Below, in pieces: positions 10,064 through 19,859 of a DNA stretch of 25,797 nt. Source of the DNA: Nemertoderma westbladi (taxonomy: Eukaryota > Xenacoelomorpha > Nemertodermatida > Nemertodermatidae). Both the position numbers and the translations under genes were made by a program. The DNA is taken from NCBI GenBank assembly GCA_032718475.1, contig JAUCBJ010004090.1:1-25797 (forward strand), written 5' to 3'. The stretch's first letter is position 1; each line of letters begins with the position of its first letter. Below the pieces are notes generated by a model that was not told where the DNA came from, ran no database searches, and was given only the letters and a program-made list of their open reading frames with translations.

Positions 10064-10145
10064 AGACATGCCCCATTTGCTCTATATGAACCGTATGCCA
10101 AGGCTTGCCGACTACGTGCTGCGCGAAGTCCCCACGAACGTGTAG
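10064..10145. repeat. Second, inverted copy of the dispersed repeat
   Basis: ACATGCCCCATTTGCTCTAT, GAACCGTATGCCAAGGCTTG and GACTACGTGCTGCGCGAAGT are the reverse complement, with few changes, of the 9507-9575 copy. The trailing GCTGCGCGAAGTCCCCACG matches the motifs at 151 and 20520. Confidence 0.75.
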
Positions 10146-10538
10146 TATTTGCTTAAAGCATCTGGATCCACATTATGGAGACGAAAACAAAATCACAATA
10201 TTAATTAAACGTCTGTCATACTGAAATATCTGTCAGCTTAAGGGTGAAGCTATTCAACAATTCATTTTTATTCGTTCAGTTTATTTTACTTTGTTATTGA
10301 AAATAAGGAAAATCAGCATTTTGCAGAAAGGAAAATTTCAACTTCGTGACACACATGCAGTCTGACATGTAGATCATAACTGCCTGCTGCCAAATTTCAG
10401 CTTAAATAGTTTACGGTATTGAGTGAACAGCTAAGATTGTTTCTCCACTTCCAAGGAAATGGAGAAACAATAGCCATATGATCTATCGCCCAACTACATT
10501 CATATTCTTCTTATTTGATTTCGAAAAACTCTTTTATA
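10146..10538. other. Unannotated AT-rich DNA
   Basis: I see no gene or repeat here apart from an imperfect palindrome around CCATTTCC/GGAAATGG near 10445-10465 (CTCCACTTCCAAGGAAATGG). It forms the left flank of element A. Confidence 0.4.
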
Positions 10539-11513
10539 TGGTGGACCAGAAGGGCCAATTCGTTTTTTTTGATTTCACAGAATTATAAAAAAAAACGAAT
10601 ATATTAATTGGCCCTTCAAATTCGTTTTTTTCGTTTATTTATTTTACTTTTATTATTTATTTCAGGCACTGTATCCACTTGGACACTGGGATTACTTAGT
10701 TGTGGGCTACGCGTTATCACCCGTATCATAAAGCATTCTCAACAATCGCATAAAGACACCCACTTCATATAAAGTAATGCATGACATGAATGAGTTTATA
10801 AATTTAAGAGTTTAATTAATAAAGAGTTTAATTAATAAAGAGTTTAATTAGTTTAATCACCGGACCCGGGGTGTATTATTGTAGTACTACCTTGTTTGAA
10901 TTACACCTTTCCAAAGTTCGCACAATCAACACTACAACCATTCACATGCGTTTCGACACTAAACTGACTTTAACTTTGACTTTAACTGTAGTTTTTTACG
11001 GTATCGTTTCACCGTTCTTTCAGATATCGAAATATTATGCGTTCGAGATAATATTACTTGGGTTTCCCTCGCAGAAATCCGCAAATTAAAATAGTAAATA
11101 ATAAGTTCATCAAGTGTAATATCTGATTGATCATGATCAGACATACTGTACTACCGGACAGACAGAGAGAGTCAATATCACGTCTAATCAAAATAGCGAC
11201 TATTAAGAATTGGTTTTTGGTTTATTTTTTCCAGGTTAGAAAAAAATAAACGAATTAAACAAATTTTTACCAAACATTTTGTTTTTTGTTTATTTTTTTC
11301 CAATTCGTTTATTCGTTTTTTTTTATTCAGGGAATTGTAAAAAATAAAAACGATAAAAAGAATTTGAACGGCAAATTCGTTTATTCGATTTTTTATTCTG
11401 GGAAATGTAAAATAAATAAACGAAAAAACGAATTTGAAGGGCCAATTCGTTTATTCGTTTTTTTTTAAATTCTATGAAAATAAAAAAAACAAATTGGCCC
11501 TTCTGGTCCACCA
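10539..11513. mobile_element. Element A: TA-flanked TIR/foldback DNA transposon
   Basis: The element starts TGGTGGACCAGAAGGGCC (10539-10556) and ends with its inverse GGCCCTTCTGGTCCACCA (11496-11513). TA lies on both sides (10537-10538, 11514-11515), consistent with a 2-bp target duplication. The right end (about 11300-11513) has three successive AATTCGTTTATTCG...CGAATTTGAAGGGC modules, each foldable. The left end (10551-10617) has one. A three-copy GAGTTTAATTAATAAA repeat lies at about 10808-10855. It contains one short transposase-like ORF (10959-11144, minus), so this is a deletion derivative. Its terminal 18 bp closely match element B. A TA duplication fits Tc1/mariner-like and some other DDE families; the superfamily is not settled. 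Confidence 0.8.
10959..11144 (-). pseudogene. N-terminal helix-turn-helix remnant of a transposase
   Basis: This 61-residue frame reads TLDELIIYYFNLRISARET, then LSRTHNISISERTVKRYRKK, the pattern of a helix-turn-helix with 'S.RT..R..K.L' in the recognition helix. In invertebrates this arrangement begins some integrase/DDE-type transposase-like proteins; that link is from memory and unverified. Here only about 55 residues remain before a stop, with no catalytic domain in this strand or the others. It sits in the middle of element A, so it is probably what is left of the element's own transposase gene. It could alternatively be a captured fragment or a short DNA-binding regulator of transposition. 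Confidence 0.5.
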
Positions 11514-13509
11514 TACTTTTACCTTTTTCTAAAACACTTTTACCAAAAAGTCAATTTCCTTTAACCATTTCCCTATTACGCCAAGTTAGATAAGTATTTT
11601 ATTAATCATTGGCAAAAGTAGGAACCCCTAGGATGGCATTAATTTTACTTTTTGCCGGCGAAAAAATAATCGAAGAAAATGCGAAAACATTGAAAGAGCT
11701 AAAAGGGTTGCATGTATTTTGAGTAAAATTGACCCACAGATTTACAACATAAAATGGTAGTTTGCTTGCTTGATATAGTAGGCTTCACCTACTATAGTAT
11801 AGCTTGTAGGAAACTGCCCGGGTGTTCATCAGTATCCTGGTTGTATTGGACACCTGTTCCAAAAGTACCTTCATTACTGGTAAGCGAAGGATACAATGCC
11901 ACATACCATTACCCCAAAATCATAATTAGATACATAGGTATATGACACTTTTATGGTGCCTAACTCGAAATATTGGAAACAATGACCAGCCACTGTTTCC
12001 AGTGTCCAGTGTCTCTGCTGTCACATTGGCCATACAAGTTGCCAGCTTGCTCCCGATGCATAATCGCTATCCTGTATCATTTAGAAACCTGCTAAGTTAA
12101 TATAATTATTTTAATTGCATCCCTCAAGATTTGCAAATATTTTTTTCATTGGATGATACAGATAGGGGGGTGGGGGACTGGACGCTATAAAAATTCATCC
12201 TTCTCCAGGGGAATTCAACGCAAATAACAACAGCTGATTACTGGTGATAAGTCAGTCATATTACCTTTCCATAGAATACAATCGGCTCTGTAATAGTTTG
12301 GAGCCATTCCGCCAAGAAGGGAGAGGAATACTGTTTAGAATTTCAAAATCTTAGATAATTTGGTTAGTTCGCCTATGCTATGCTTTTTCCGCTCGCCTGG
12401 AAATCTCTAGAAAATATTTGGCAACACTTGTCAAGGTAATAAAATTTCTAAGCATATAAAAATGTTCTACAAATGTATATTTAATTCAATATTATTGTAC
12501 TAATTTATTAACCCATTATTAATTATCCGCGAATTTATAACATTAACTATTACTATTACTTACTATTATTAATTAACTAACACAGTACCATTCATATCCC
12601 ATCTCACGAACTATCTATCACAGTGAGACATCCAACAATGTAACTCAACAATCAATTTAGTCAATTAGTCCATTAGGAAGTATGCAACTTCATTCATAGG
12701 TAGCTTAACATGAAATGTTTGTACCCCACTAAGCCATTAGGACACCTACAACCACTGTTCCAATGCCCCCCCCCCCCCCCCCCCCCCCATGTGAATATTT
12801 CTTTATCTCTAGGAGCCCCATTATCATTAAAGCTCATCATGTTATAGCCACATTCAGTAGAAATTAATTTACTTTCAATTATCAGATCTGGCTAATATCA
12901 TCTGGTGAGACCTATCTTTACCTATCTTTATGCACTAAACTCAAGTTTTGATCACCTACAGATCTGCCACCCGCCTTTGATCAACTTTAAGTATCTTTAG
13001 TTATTGTATATATTTTGGTATTCATAACGAACCTGCCTATTAATAAGCCATGGTAGTTCTTGTCAAGAGTCGAGCCGTTCAAAAACACAATGTTGTTTAT
13101 GTATGTATGTATGTATAATCAAATCATCCAATATCTTAAAGAGCAAGCAAGCAGGCACGCTAAAATTTTAAATGGAAACTCTACATGAATTTTGGTTGCG
13201 CAGAAGACTGTATAATCTTTGTGGCATTTCAACCACTGGTTCACTGTAAAATAGCGGTTTTGAAACTTTAAAGTCAAATTTTACCAATTTCAACTCGTCA
13301 AGTATGCACCAACTTTTTTATTTAAGGTATTCAGTCATCTCAGCAAATATTTTAGCCTCAGAATCTTTTCAAATATCGCCAATCTCACACAGAACGTCGC
13401 CAAATTTTGTTAGTCCGACAAAAAAACGCACAAATTCGTCTAAAAGAGTAAATTATTGGTTGCAGAATAATATGATTCAACTAGAAAAGCCAGCAAGCTG
13501 GCTATATGG
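11514..13509. other. Two kilobases without recognisable genes
   Basis: No coding homology is seen on either strand. It contains a run of 23 C (12766-12788), a short TATG/GTAT microsatellite (about 13097-13115), and short TTACTATTA-type AT repeats near 12545-12570. Near the right end, AACTAGAAAAGCCAGCAAGC (starting 13479) is repeated inverted at 15469-15492, outside element B. The open frames at 11754-11945 and 13304-13543 have no protein-like motifs. Confidence 0.5.
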
Positions 13510-13561
13510 TACGGTGGCCCAGAACGGCCTCGCAACTTTTTAAATGTAAAGTGTTCTTTTT

Positions 13562-13742
13562 AGTGTGAAAATGATCTTTTCAGTGTGAAAATGATCTTTT
13601 CAGTGTGAAAATGATCTTTTCATTGTGAAAGTGTAAATCTGAAAGTGCGAAAGTGTGAATTTGAAAGTGCGAAAGTGTAAATTTGAAAGTGAGAAAGTGT
13701 AAATTTGAGAGTGAGAAAGTGTAAATTTGAGAGTGAGAAAGT
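13562..13742. repeat. Left-arm arrays of element B (20-bp and 22-bp units)
   Basis: Three 20-bp copies of GTGTGAAAATGATCTTTTCA start at 13564, 13584 and 13604. They are followed by about five 22-bp units of the form GAAAGTGTAAATTTGAAAGT plus two bases. The right arm has the 22-bp unit in the opposite orientation and a single copy of the 20-bp unit, so the arms have expanded independently. Confidence 0.85.
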
Positions 13743-14046
13743 ACATACATAACAGTATAGTCTGACAGTACCGTTATGCTAAAGAACGTTTCTGCTGCCA
13801 CAGGTCTGACAGACTGACTGCACCACACAGTGCGCCCAGGGCGCAGGACCAAAGGCCAGCAGACTACATGATGATATGACAAAGCAAATACTGATACCTG
13901 TATACATACCAGCGCCAGTGGGGGATAGCTGGAGCAGCTTAGTCCAGTACTGCAGCAGTCGATTTACCGAACAGCACAACAATCTGACAGGGCATGGTCG
14001 ATCACTAGTCCAGCAGTCTAAATTTAAAAATCCCACCATGTTTCTA

Positions 14047-14950
14047 GCTTTCAAATTAACACTTTCTCGCTTTCAAATTTACACTTTCGCACTTTCAAAT
14101 TTACACTTTCGCACTTTCAAATTTACACTTTCGCACTTTCAAATTTACACTTTCGCACTTTCAAATTTACACTCTCGCACTTTCAAATTTACACTTTCGC
14201 ATTTTCAAATTTACACTTTCGCACTTTCAAATTTACACTTTCCCACTTTCAAATTTACACTTTCACACTTTCAAATTTACACTTTCACACGTTCAAATTT
14301 ACACTTTCGCACTTTCAAATTTACACTTTCGCACTTTCAAATTTACACTTTCGCACTTTCAAATTTACACTTTCGCACTTTCAAATTTACACTTTCGCAC
14401 TTTCAAATTTACACTTTCGCACTTTCAAATTTACACTTTCGCACTTTCAAATTTACACTTTCGCACTTTCAAATTTACACTTTCGCACTTTCAAATTTAC
14501 ACTTTCGCACTTTCAAATTTACACTTTCGCACTTTCAAATTTACACTTTCTCACTTTCAAATTTACACTTTCGCACTTTCAAATTTACACTTTCGCATTT
14601 TCAAATTTACACTTTCGCACTTTCAAATTTACACTTTCCCACTTTCAAATTTACACTTTCACACTTTCAAATTTACACTTTCTCACTTTCAAATTTACAC
14701 TTTCGCACTTTCAAATTTACACTTTCGCATTTTCAAATTTACACTTTCGCACTTTCAAATTTACACTTTCCCACTTTCAAATTTACACTTTCGCATTTTC
14801 AAATTTACACTTTCGCACTTTCAAATTTACACTTTCCCACTTTCAAATTTACACTTTCACACTTTCAAATTTACACTTTCACACGTTCAAATTTACACTT
14901 TCGCACTTTCAAATTTACACTTTCGCACTTTCAAATTTACACTTTCACAA
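14047..14950. repeat. 22-bp minisatellite, about 41 units
   Basis: The period is 22 bp with core TTTCAAATTTACACTTTC followed by a variable four-base joint (mostly GCAC; also CCAC, ACAC, TCAC, GCAT). Joint variants recur in order: the run CCAC, ACAC, ACAC-G occurs near 14240-14290 and again near 14835-14885. This points to block duplications inside the array. Because 22 is not a multiple of three, all three frames are read in turn and no stop arises, which explains the long spurious ORF. It is not CRISPR: there are no unique spacers. Confidence 0.95.
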
Positions 14951-15044
14951 TGAAAAGATCATTTTCACACTGAAAAGAACACTTTAGCACTGAAAAGTAC
15001 ACTTTCACATTTAAAAAGTTTCTTGGCCGTTCTGGGCCACCGTA

Positions 15045-15888
15045 ATATGGAGACCGTCCATAGACAAACAATAGTGTTAGTTGGATCCCTCCTCATTCAT
15101 TATCATCAACCTATAAAATATTTGAACGGCCCAGTGCTTACAATTCAATCAGCTGGCCTCCCACCTAACATAGCAGTGAGTAACCTTATAGATATTCCCA
15201 TAGGATTCTCTTGGAAGGGGTATTCAGCTGGCGGGATAATACATACAGTTGACGTTTGATTACTGTATGGGATAGAGTGAGAGAGTAATAAATTTAGCAA
15301 GTAATAAACTTTTGTGCAGTTTAGGCCTATCCATTCAATAAATAGTAGTAGCTTACTAGGCCCACATGACTTCCAGCAGCTGGTGTTTCTATCGTTGAGT
15401 TGATGGCAATTTTCCTATTTTCATTTTCGCTCACTCACGGTACTGGTTTGAGGGGCAGGTTCGTTTAAAGCCAGCTTGCTGGCTTTCTAGTTACAATGGT
15501 ACAATATTTTTGATTCTGAGATAAACTTTTCAGAATTACGAGTACTACTAGCTAGAAGTATTTGTACCAGTTTATTCAGTAAAATTATTGAAAAGAGCCA
15601 ATCGAATTCCTTTGCCTATGGCTGGGACTAATCTTGACCCCTAAAGCAAATGATACTCTAATCATATAAAGTATAGTTTACCTCACCACAAAATAGAAAG
15701 CTAAGTAATTATTCATACTTCAATAATTACATAATAGTCTGTCACTAATTCACAACTAATATTCAACCTCAATAACGGTACAGCAAATACGGTTTCTAGC
15801 CTATGAATACGATTACAGGGGATTAATAGATTGCAGTAACAGCCCATGCAAGTATTAAAGCAAATGAATACTATGTTGCAGTAATATT
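15045..15888. other. No recognised gene; short open frame and inverted motif
   Basis: Just outside element B a plus frame runs to 15259 with VGSLLIHYHQPIKYLNGP and SWKGYSAGGIIHTVDV. Its apparent start lies in the transposon terminus, and I do not recognise it. AGCCAGCTTGCTGGCTTTCT (starting 15469) is the inverse of 13479-13503. The remainder is AT-rich without features. Confidence 0.35.
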
Positions 15889-16131
15889 TCAAGGAAAATA
15901 TTTTATATATTTAATTTCATTAATAAAATCGTTATTATTCAATAGATATACTACAAAGAATATAACACAAGGAGCAATAACAGTTAGATGATAATGGTGA
16001 ATTGATTTTGTTCCTTTGTAATTATGCATGTGTGAATATTCCATCTCTTTTTTACAGTTTAATAACTCAGTAGTTGCAGTCTGGCCGACAATGTTTCGGA
16101 CACCTTGCATTAGCCCCGCCATAGAATCCAA
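15889..16131 (-). CDS. Hypothetical 80-residue protein with one membrane segment
   Basis: An ATG frame (start 16131-16129, G at +4, in-frame TAG shortly upstream) encodes MDSMAGLMQGVRNIVGQTAT, a polar His-rich middle, then a hydrophobic segment HLTVIAPCVIFFVVYLL near residues 48-64, and a short charged tail. If real, it would be a small single-pass, perhaps tail-anchored, membrane protein. No family is recognised, no splice sites or promoter were identified, and it stands alone between repeats. Chance is a serious alternative. Confidence 0.25.
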   Translation of the reverse strand: MDSMAGLMQGVRNIVGQTATTELLNCKKEMEYSHMHNYKGTKSIHHYHLTVIAPCVIFFVVYLLNNNDFINEIKYIKYFP

Positions 16132-16264
16132 TACATTGCACTAGGCACATACGACATGAATCTCGTTTTATCGCGATTGGCTGCAAAACAGAAAAACAAA
16201 ATAAATATTATAACAAACTTAATTAATCGCTGGAGCTCAGCTCGGGTTCTTCAGCTGTTATTAG

Positions 16265-16795
<531 letters not shown>

Positions 16796-16839
16796 GTTTG
16801 TGGCTAGTGCGGTGGGTATGCTAATAAGTCAGTCAATCA

Positions 16840-17100
16840 TGGATGAAAAGGAACCAAACTTGGTACACATGTAGTCTATCAGAAGTTTAGAAATTTTACA
16901 AACAGATACTTCTATAATTCCTCTGTCTGCTGCTAGGGGGCGAATTGTCCGAAACGTAAAAGTAGCTGTAATTATAGAACAAACCATCAGATTCATCTGA
17001 AGTTTGGCAGTAGTATCCTACGAGCATTGCTTAATTAGAAATTCTACACAAAGACAGACTTTTACAGTTCCTCTGTCGGCCGCTAGGGGGTGAATTGTTA
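16840..17100. repeat. Dispersed-repeat 3' part with a ~150-bp duplicated unit
   Basis: After the microsatellite, GGAACCAAACTTGGTACACA (starting about 16851) matches the 9667 and 210-226 copies. Two diverged units then follow, each running from ATC(A/T)GAAGTTT to CCTCTGTC(T/G)GC(T/C)GCTAGGGGG(C/T)GAATTGT. Their ends lie near 16948 and 17098, about 150 bp apart. This explains the block as part of the dispersed family. Confidence 0.65.
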
Positions 17101-17475
17101 GAGCTCCAGAACATCGGGTATAACACGGCTTAATACGAATTATAAAACTTTTAATGGGCGAAAATATAAATTAAATAAATTATTAAATAAAATGTTCTCA
17201 GATATGAAATGTCAATTTTTAAATGTTCTGTTTATTCTAAATTAATTTACATCTGGTTTGTGTTGTTTGTGGGGCTAACCAGAACTGTGAATCATCAGCA
17301 AACTGTTGTAACTTTTATTTATTTTTTCTTATACAGTGGCCGTTATACAGTGTTGGAAACCAATAATAATTATGCATTTTGACTCGCACTACACACGGGG
17401 ATTTGAAGGGCGGCCCTGAGTATAATAGTAGCTGTTTGCTAGTTACTTACATATCCGGTCCTAGAGAAGTTGTGC
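17101..17475. other. AT-rich spacer
   Basis: I see no gene or repeat. The sequence changes to the minisatellite at about 17476 with GTGCAGTGTGTACAG. Confidence 0.4.
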
Positions 17476-18662
17476 AGTGTGTACAGTGCTGTTCCAATAC
17501 TCAGTGTAGTGTGTACAGTGCTGTTCCAATACTCAGTGCAGTGTGTACAGTGCTGTTCCAATACTCAGTGCAGTGTGTACAGTGTTGTTCCAATACTCAG
17601 TGCCGTGTGTACAGTGCTGTTCCAATACTCAGTGCAGTGTGTACAGTGTACAGTGCTGTTCCAATACTCAGTGCAGTGTGTACAGTGTACAGTGCTGTTC
17701 CAATACTCAGTGCAGTGTGTACAGTGTACAGTACTGTTCCAATACTCAGTGCAGTGTACAGTGCTGTTCCAATACTCAGTGCAGTGTACAGTGCTGTTCC
17801 AATACTCAGTGCAGTGTACAGTGCTTTTCCAATACTCAGTGCAGTATGTACAGTGTACAGTGCTGTTCAAATACTCAGTGCAGTGTTTACAGTGTACAGT
17901 GCTGTTCCAATACTCAGTGCAGTGTGTACAGTGTACAGTGCTGTTCCAATACTCAGTGCAGTGTGTACAGTGTACAGTGCTGTTCCAATACTCAGTGCAG
18001 TGTGTACAGTGTACAGTGCTGTTCCAATACTCAGTGCAGTGTGTACAGTGCTGTTCCAATACTCAGTGCAGTGTGTACAGTGTACAGTGCTGTTCCAATA
18101 CTCAGTGCAGTGTGTACAGTGCTGTTCCAATACTCAGTGCAGTGTGTACAGTGTACAGTGCTGTTCAAATACTCAGTGCAGTGTGTACAGTGTACAGTAC
18201 TGTTCCAATACTCAGTGCAGTGTACAGTGCTGTTCCAATACTCAGTGCAGTATGTACAGTGTACAGTGCTGTTCAAATACTCAGTGCAGTGTTTACAGTG
18301 TACAGTGCTGTTCCAATACTCAGTGCAGTGTGTACAGTGTACAGTGCTGTTCCAATACTCAGTGCAGTGTGTACAGTGTACAATGCTGTTCCAATACTCA
18401 GTGCAGTGTGTACAGTGCTGTTCCAATACTCAGTGCAGTGTGTACAGTGTACAGTGCTGTTCCAATACTCAGTGCAGTGTGTACAGTGTACAGTGCTGTT
18501 CCAATACTCAGTGCAGTGTGTACAGTGTACAGTGCTGTTCCAATACTCAGTGCAGTGTGTACAGTGTACAGTACTGTTCCAATACTCAGTGCAGTGTACA
18601 GTGCTGTTCCAATACTCAGTGCAGTGTACAGTGCTGTTCCAATACTCAGTGCAGTGTACACA
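17476..18662. repeat. Minisatellite with 30-, 32- and 39-bp units, about 33 copies
   Basis: Each unit has the core GTTCCAATACTCAGTGCAG. What follows decides the length: GTGTACA gives 30 bp, GTGTGTACA gives 32 bp, and GTGTGTACA plus another GTGTACA gives 39 bp. Point variants (GTACTG, GTTCAAAT, GTTTACAG, GTATGTACA) recur in the same order in separate places, for example 17730-17820 and 18570-18660, and 17844-17893 and 18249-18300. The array therefore has higher-order structure. Long frames exist on both strands (up to 454 codons) only because the unit lacks stops in most frames. They should not be annotated as proteins. Confidence 0.95.
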
Positions 18663-18740
18663 TACAGACATTTAACATTTAACATATTTATTTCTTTCTT
18701 CCGATACTTCATAAGGTTACAAATTGCACATAAGTATAAT

Positions 18741-19859
18741 TAATATTTTAGGTACGCCGCTGCAGTTGACCAAATAATCAACCGGTTGATGCCATCAATG
18801 ATGCTGACATGATGCAGGCAATCATCCCAGGCATGGAAATCAATCAACTTGCTTACTGGGCGGAAAAGCCAACCAACCACAAAGGTTAAGGCTGAATCAC
18901 CAGCGGATCGCCTCAATGGTTGGAAGGCCCACTTTGAAAAGCTCCTCAATAATGACAGGGTATTGCCTGATAACTTTATAGAAGTAAAAGTGTCTGAGTC
19001 TGTACTCCCAGATATTCCCATTGGTGATATCTCCTTTGCAGAAGTGAAGGTTGCTGCAAAGAGCATTAAGACCAATCGTGCCAGTGGAGTAGATGGTGAT
19101 CCCCCTGAGGTCTTTAAAATACCTGAGTGTTTAAAGCTCATCTATCCCATCATAGTAGACATGTACCGAACAACAAGAGTCCCACAAGTAATGAAAACGA
19201 ATAAGTTGGTGCCAGTTCCCAAGAAGGGCAACCTAACACTATATGGTTCTTTTCGGGGAATCTCATTGATCTCGATTGCTGCAAAGCTATACAATAGAAT
19301 TCTATTAAATCGCATCAGGGATCCTATTGAGATCCGTGGAAATCAAAATGGGTTCCGTAAAGGTCGTGGGACCATGGAGCCCATTCTGGCACTTAGAAGG
19401 ATAATTGAAGAGTTATCAAAAAAGAAAGACAGGCATCTTGCTGTTATCTTTGTTGATTTCTTCAAGGCCTTTGATTCAGTCTCTCGCTCACGTATGTTCA
19501 GCATACTTTCATTATATGGGATTCCTGATGAAATTATTGCTGCAATCAGATCAGTATACGATGGTTCGACAACATTTGTGTCTACTGTTGATGGTAACAC
19601 AGAACCATTTGAAGTGTTATGGGGCGTCCTCCAGGGAGACACACTTGCACCATTCTTGTTCATAATTGTGGTTGACTATGTTCTACGCATGTCCTTATAT
19701 CATCTTAATGATGATGGGGTGATGATAACTCCACCTACTGGCTCCATAACTCGAGGAAATCCTGCCAAGTACCTAACTGATCTAGACTTTGCTGATGACT
19801 CAGGAGTACTCTCAGAATCACTAGAGGGAGCCCAACGGCTCCTCAGTTCATTAGACTAA
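18741..19859 (+). pseudogene. LINE-3 copy 1: linker and reverse transcriptase, 3'-truncated
   Basis: A stop-free frame from about 18849 encodes the region upstream of the RT (PTTKVKAESPADRLNGWKAH, a conserved linker in this LINE type), then SGVDGDPPEVFK, NKLVPVPKKGN and SFRGISLISIAAKLYNRIL. Next come QNGFRKGRGTMEPI, motif A VDFFKAFDS (about 19452), motif B WGVLQGDTLAPFLF and motif C DLDFADDSGVL (FADD at 19788-19799). All catalytic aspartates are present. A frameshift lies upstream near 18820. Downstream the element breaks after QRLLSSL, at about 19855, where copy 2 continues. Endonuclease and C-terminal domains are missing, so it cannot move, but this RT is the best-preserved coding segment in the window. 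Left neighbour: the 17.5-18.7 kb minisatellite. Confidence 0.9.

Larger units (their letters stand above)
13512..15042. mobile_element. Element B: TA-flanked TIR element carrying a minisatellite
   Basis: The left end is CGGTGGCCCAGAACGGCC (13512-13529) and the right end is its exact inverse (15025-15042). TA lies at 13510-13511 and 15043-15044. The inverted similarity continues inward through ACTTTTTAAATGTRAAGTG and GTGTGAAAATGATCTTTTCA into a 22-bp repeat. That repeat occurs about 5 times on the left and about 41 times, in the opposite orientation, on the right. A unique core of about 300 bp (13743-14040) lies between. No transposase is present. The 365-residue plus frame (13876-14973) is only the 22-bp repeat translated. 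The termini match element A at 15 of 18 positions, so both probably used the same transposase. Confidence 0.85.

Noticed and set aside
14047-14950. CRISPR array
   Set aside because: Repeats are contiguous with no unique spacers, no cas genes are present, and the context is eukaryotic. The same applies to 17476-18662.
13876-14973. 365-residue repetitive protein (HFRTFKFTLSHFQIYTF pattern)
   Set aside because: It is the 22-bp minisatellite read through all three frames; there is no independent start or homology.
17379-18743. Frames of 454, 401 and 379 codons on the plus strand and several on the minus strand
   Set aside because: All are translations of the 30/32/39-bp minisatellite; the unit lacks stops in most frames.
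18740-19663. Minus-strand frames at 18740-19141 and 19343-19663
   Set aside because: Antisense shadows of LINE-3 copy 1.
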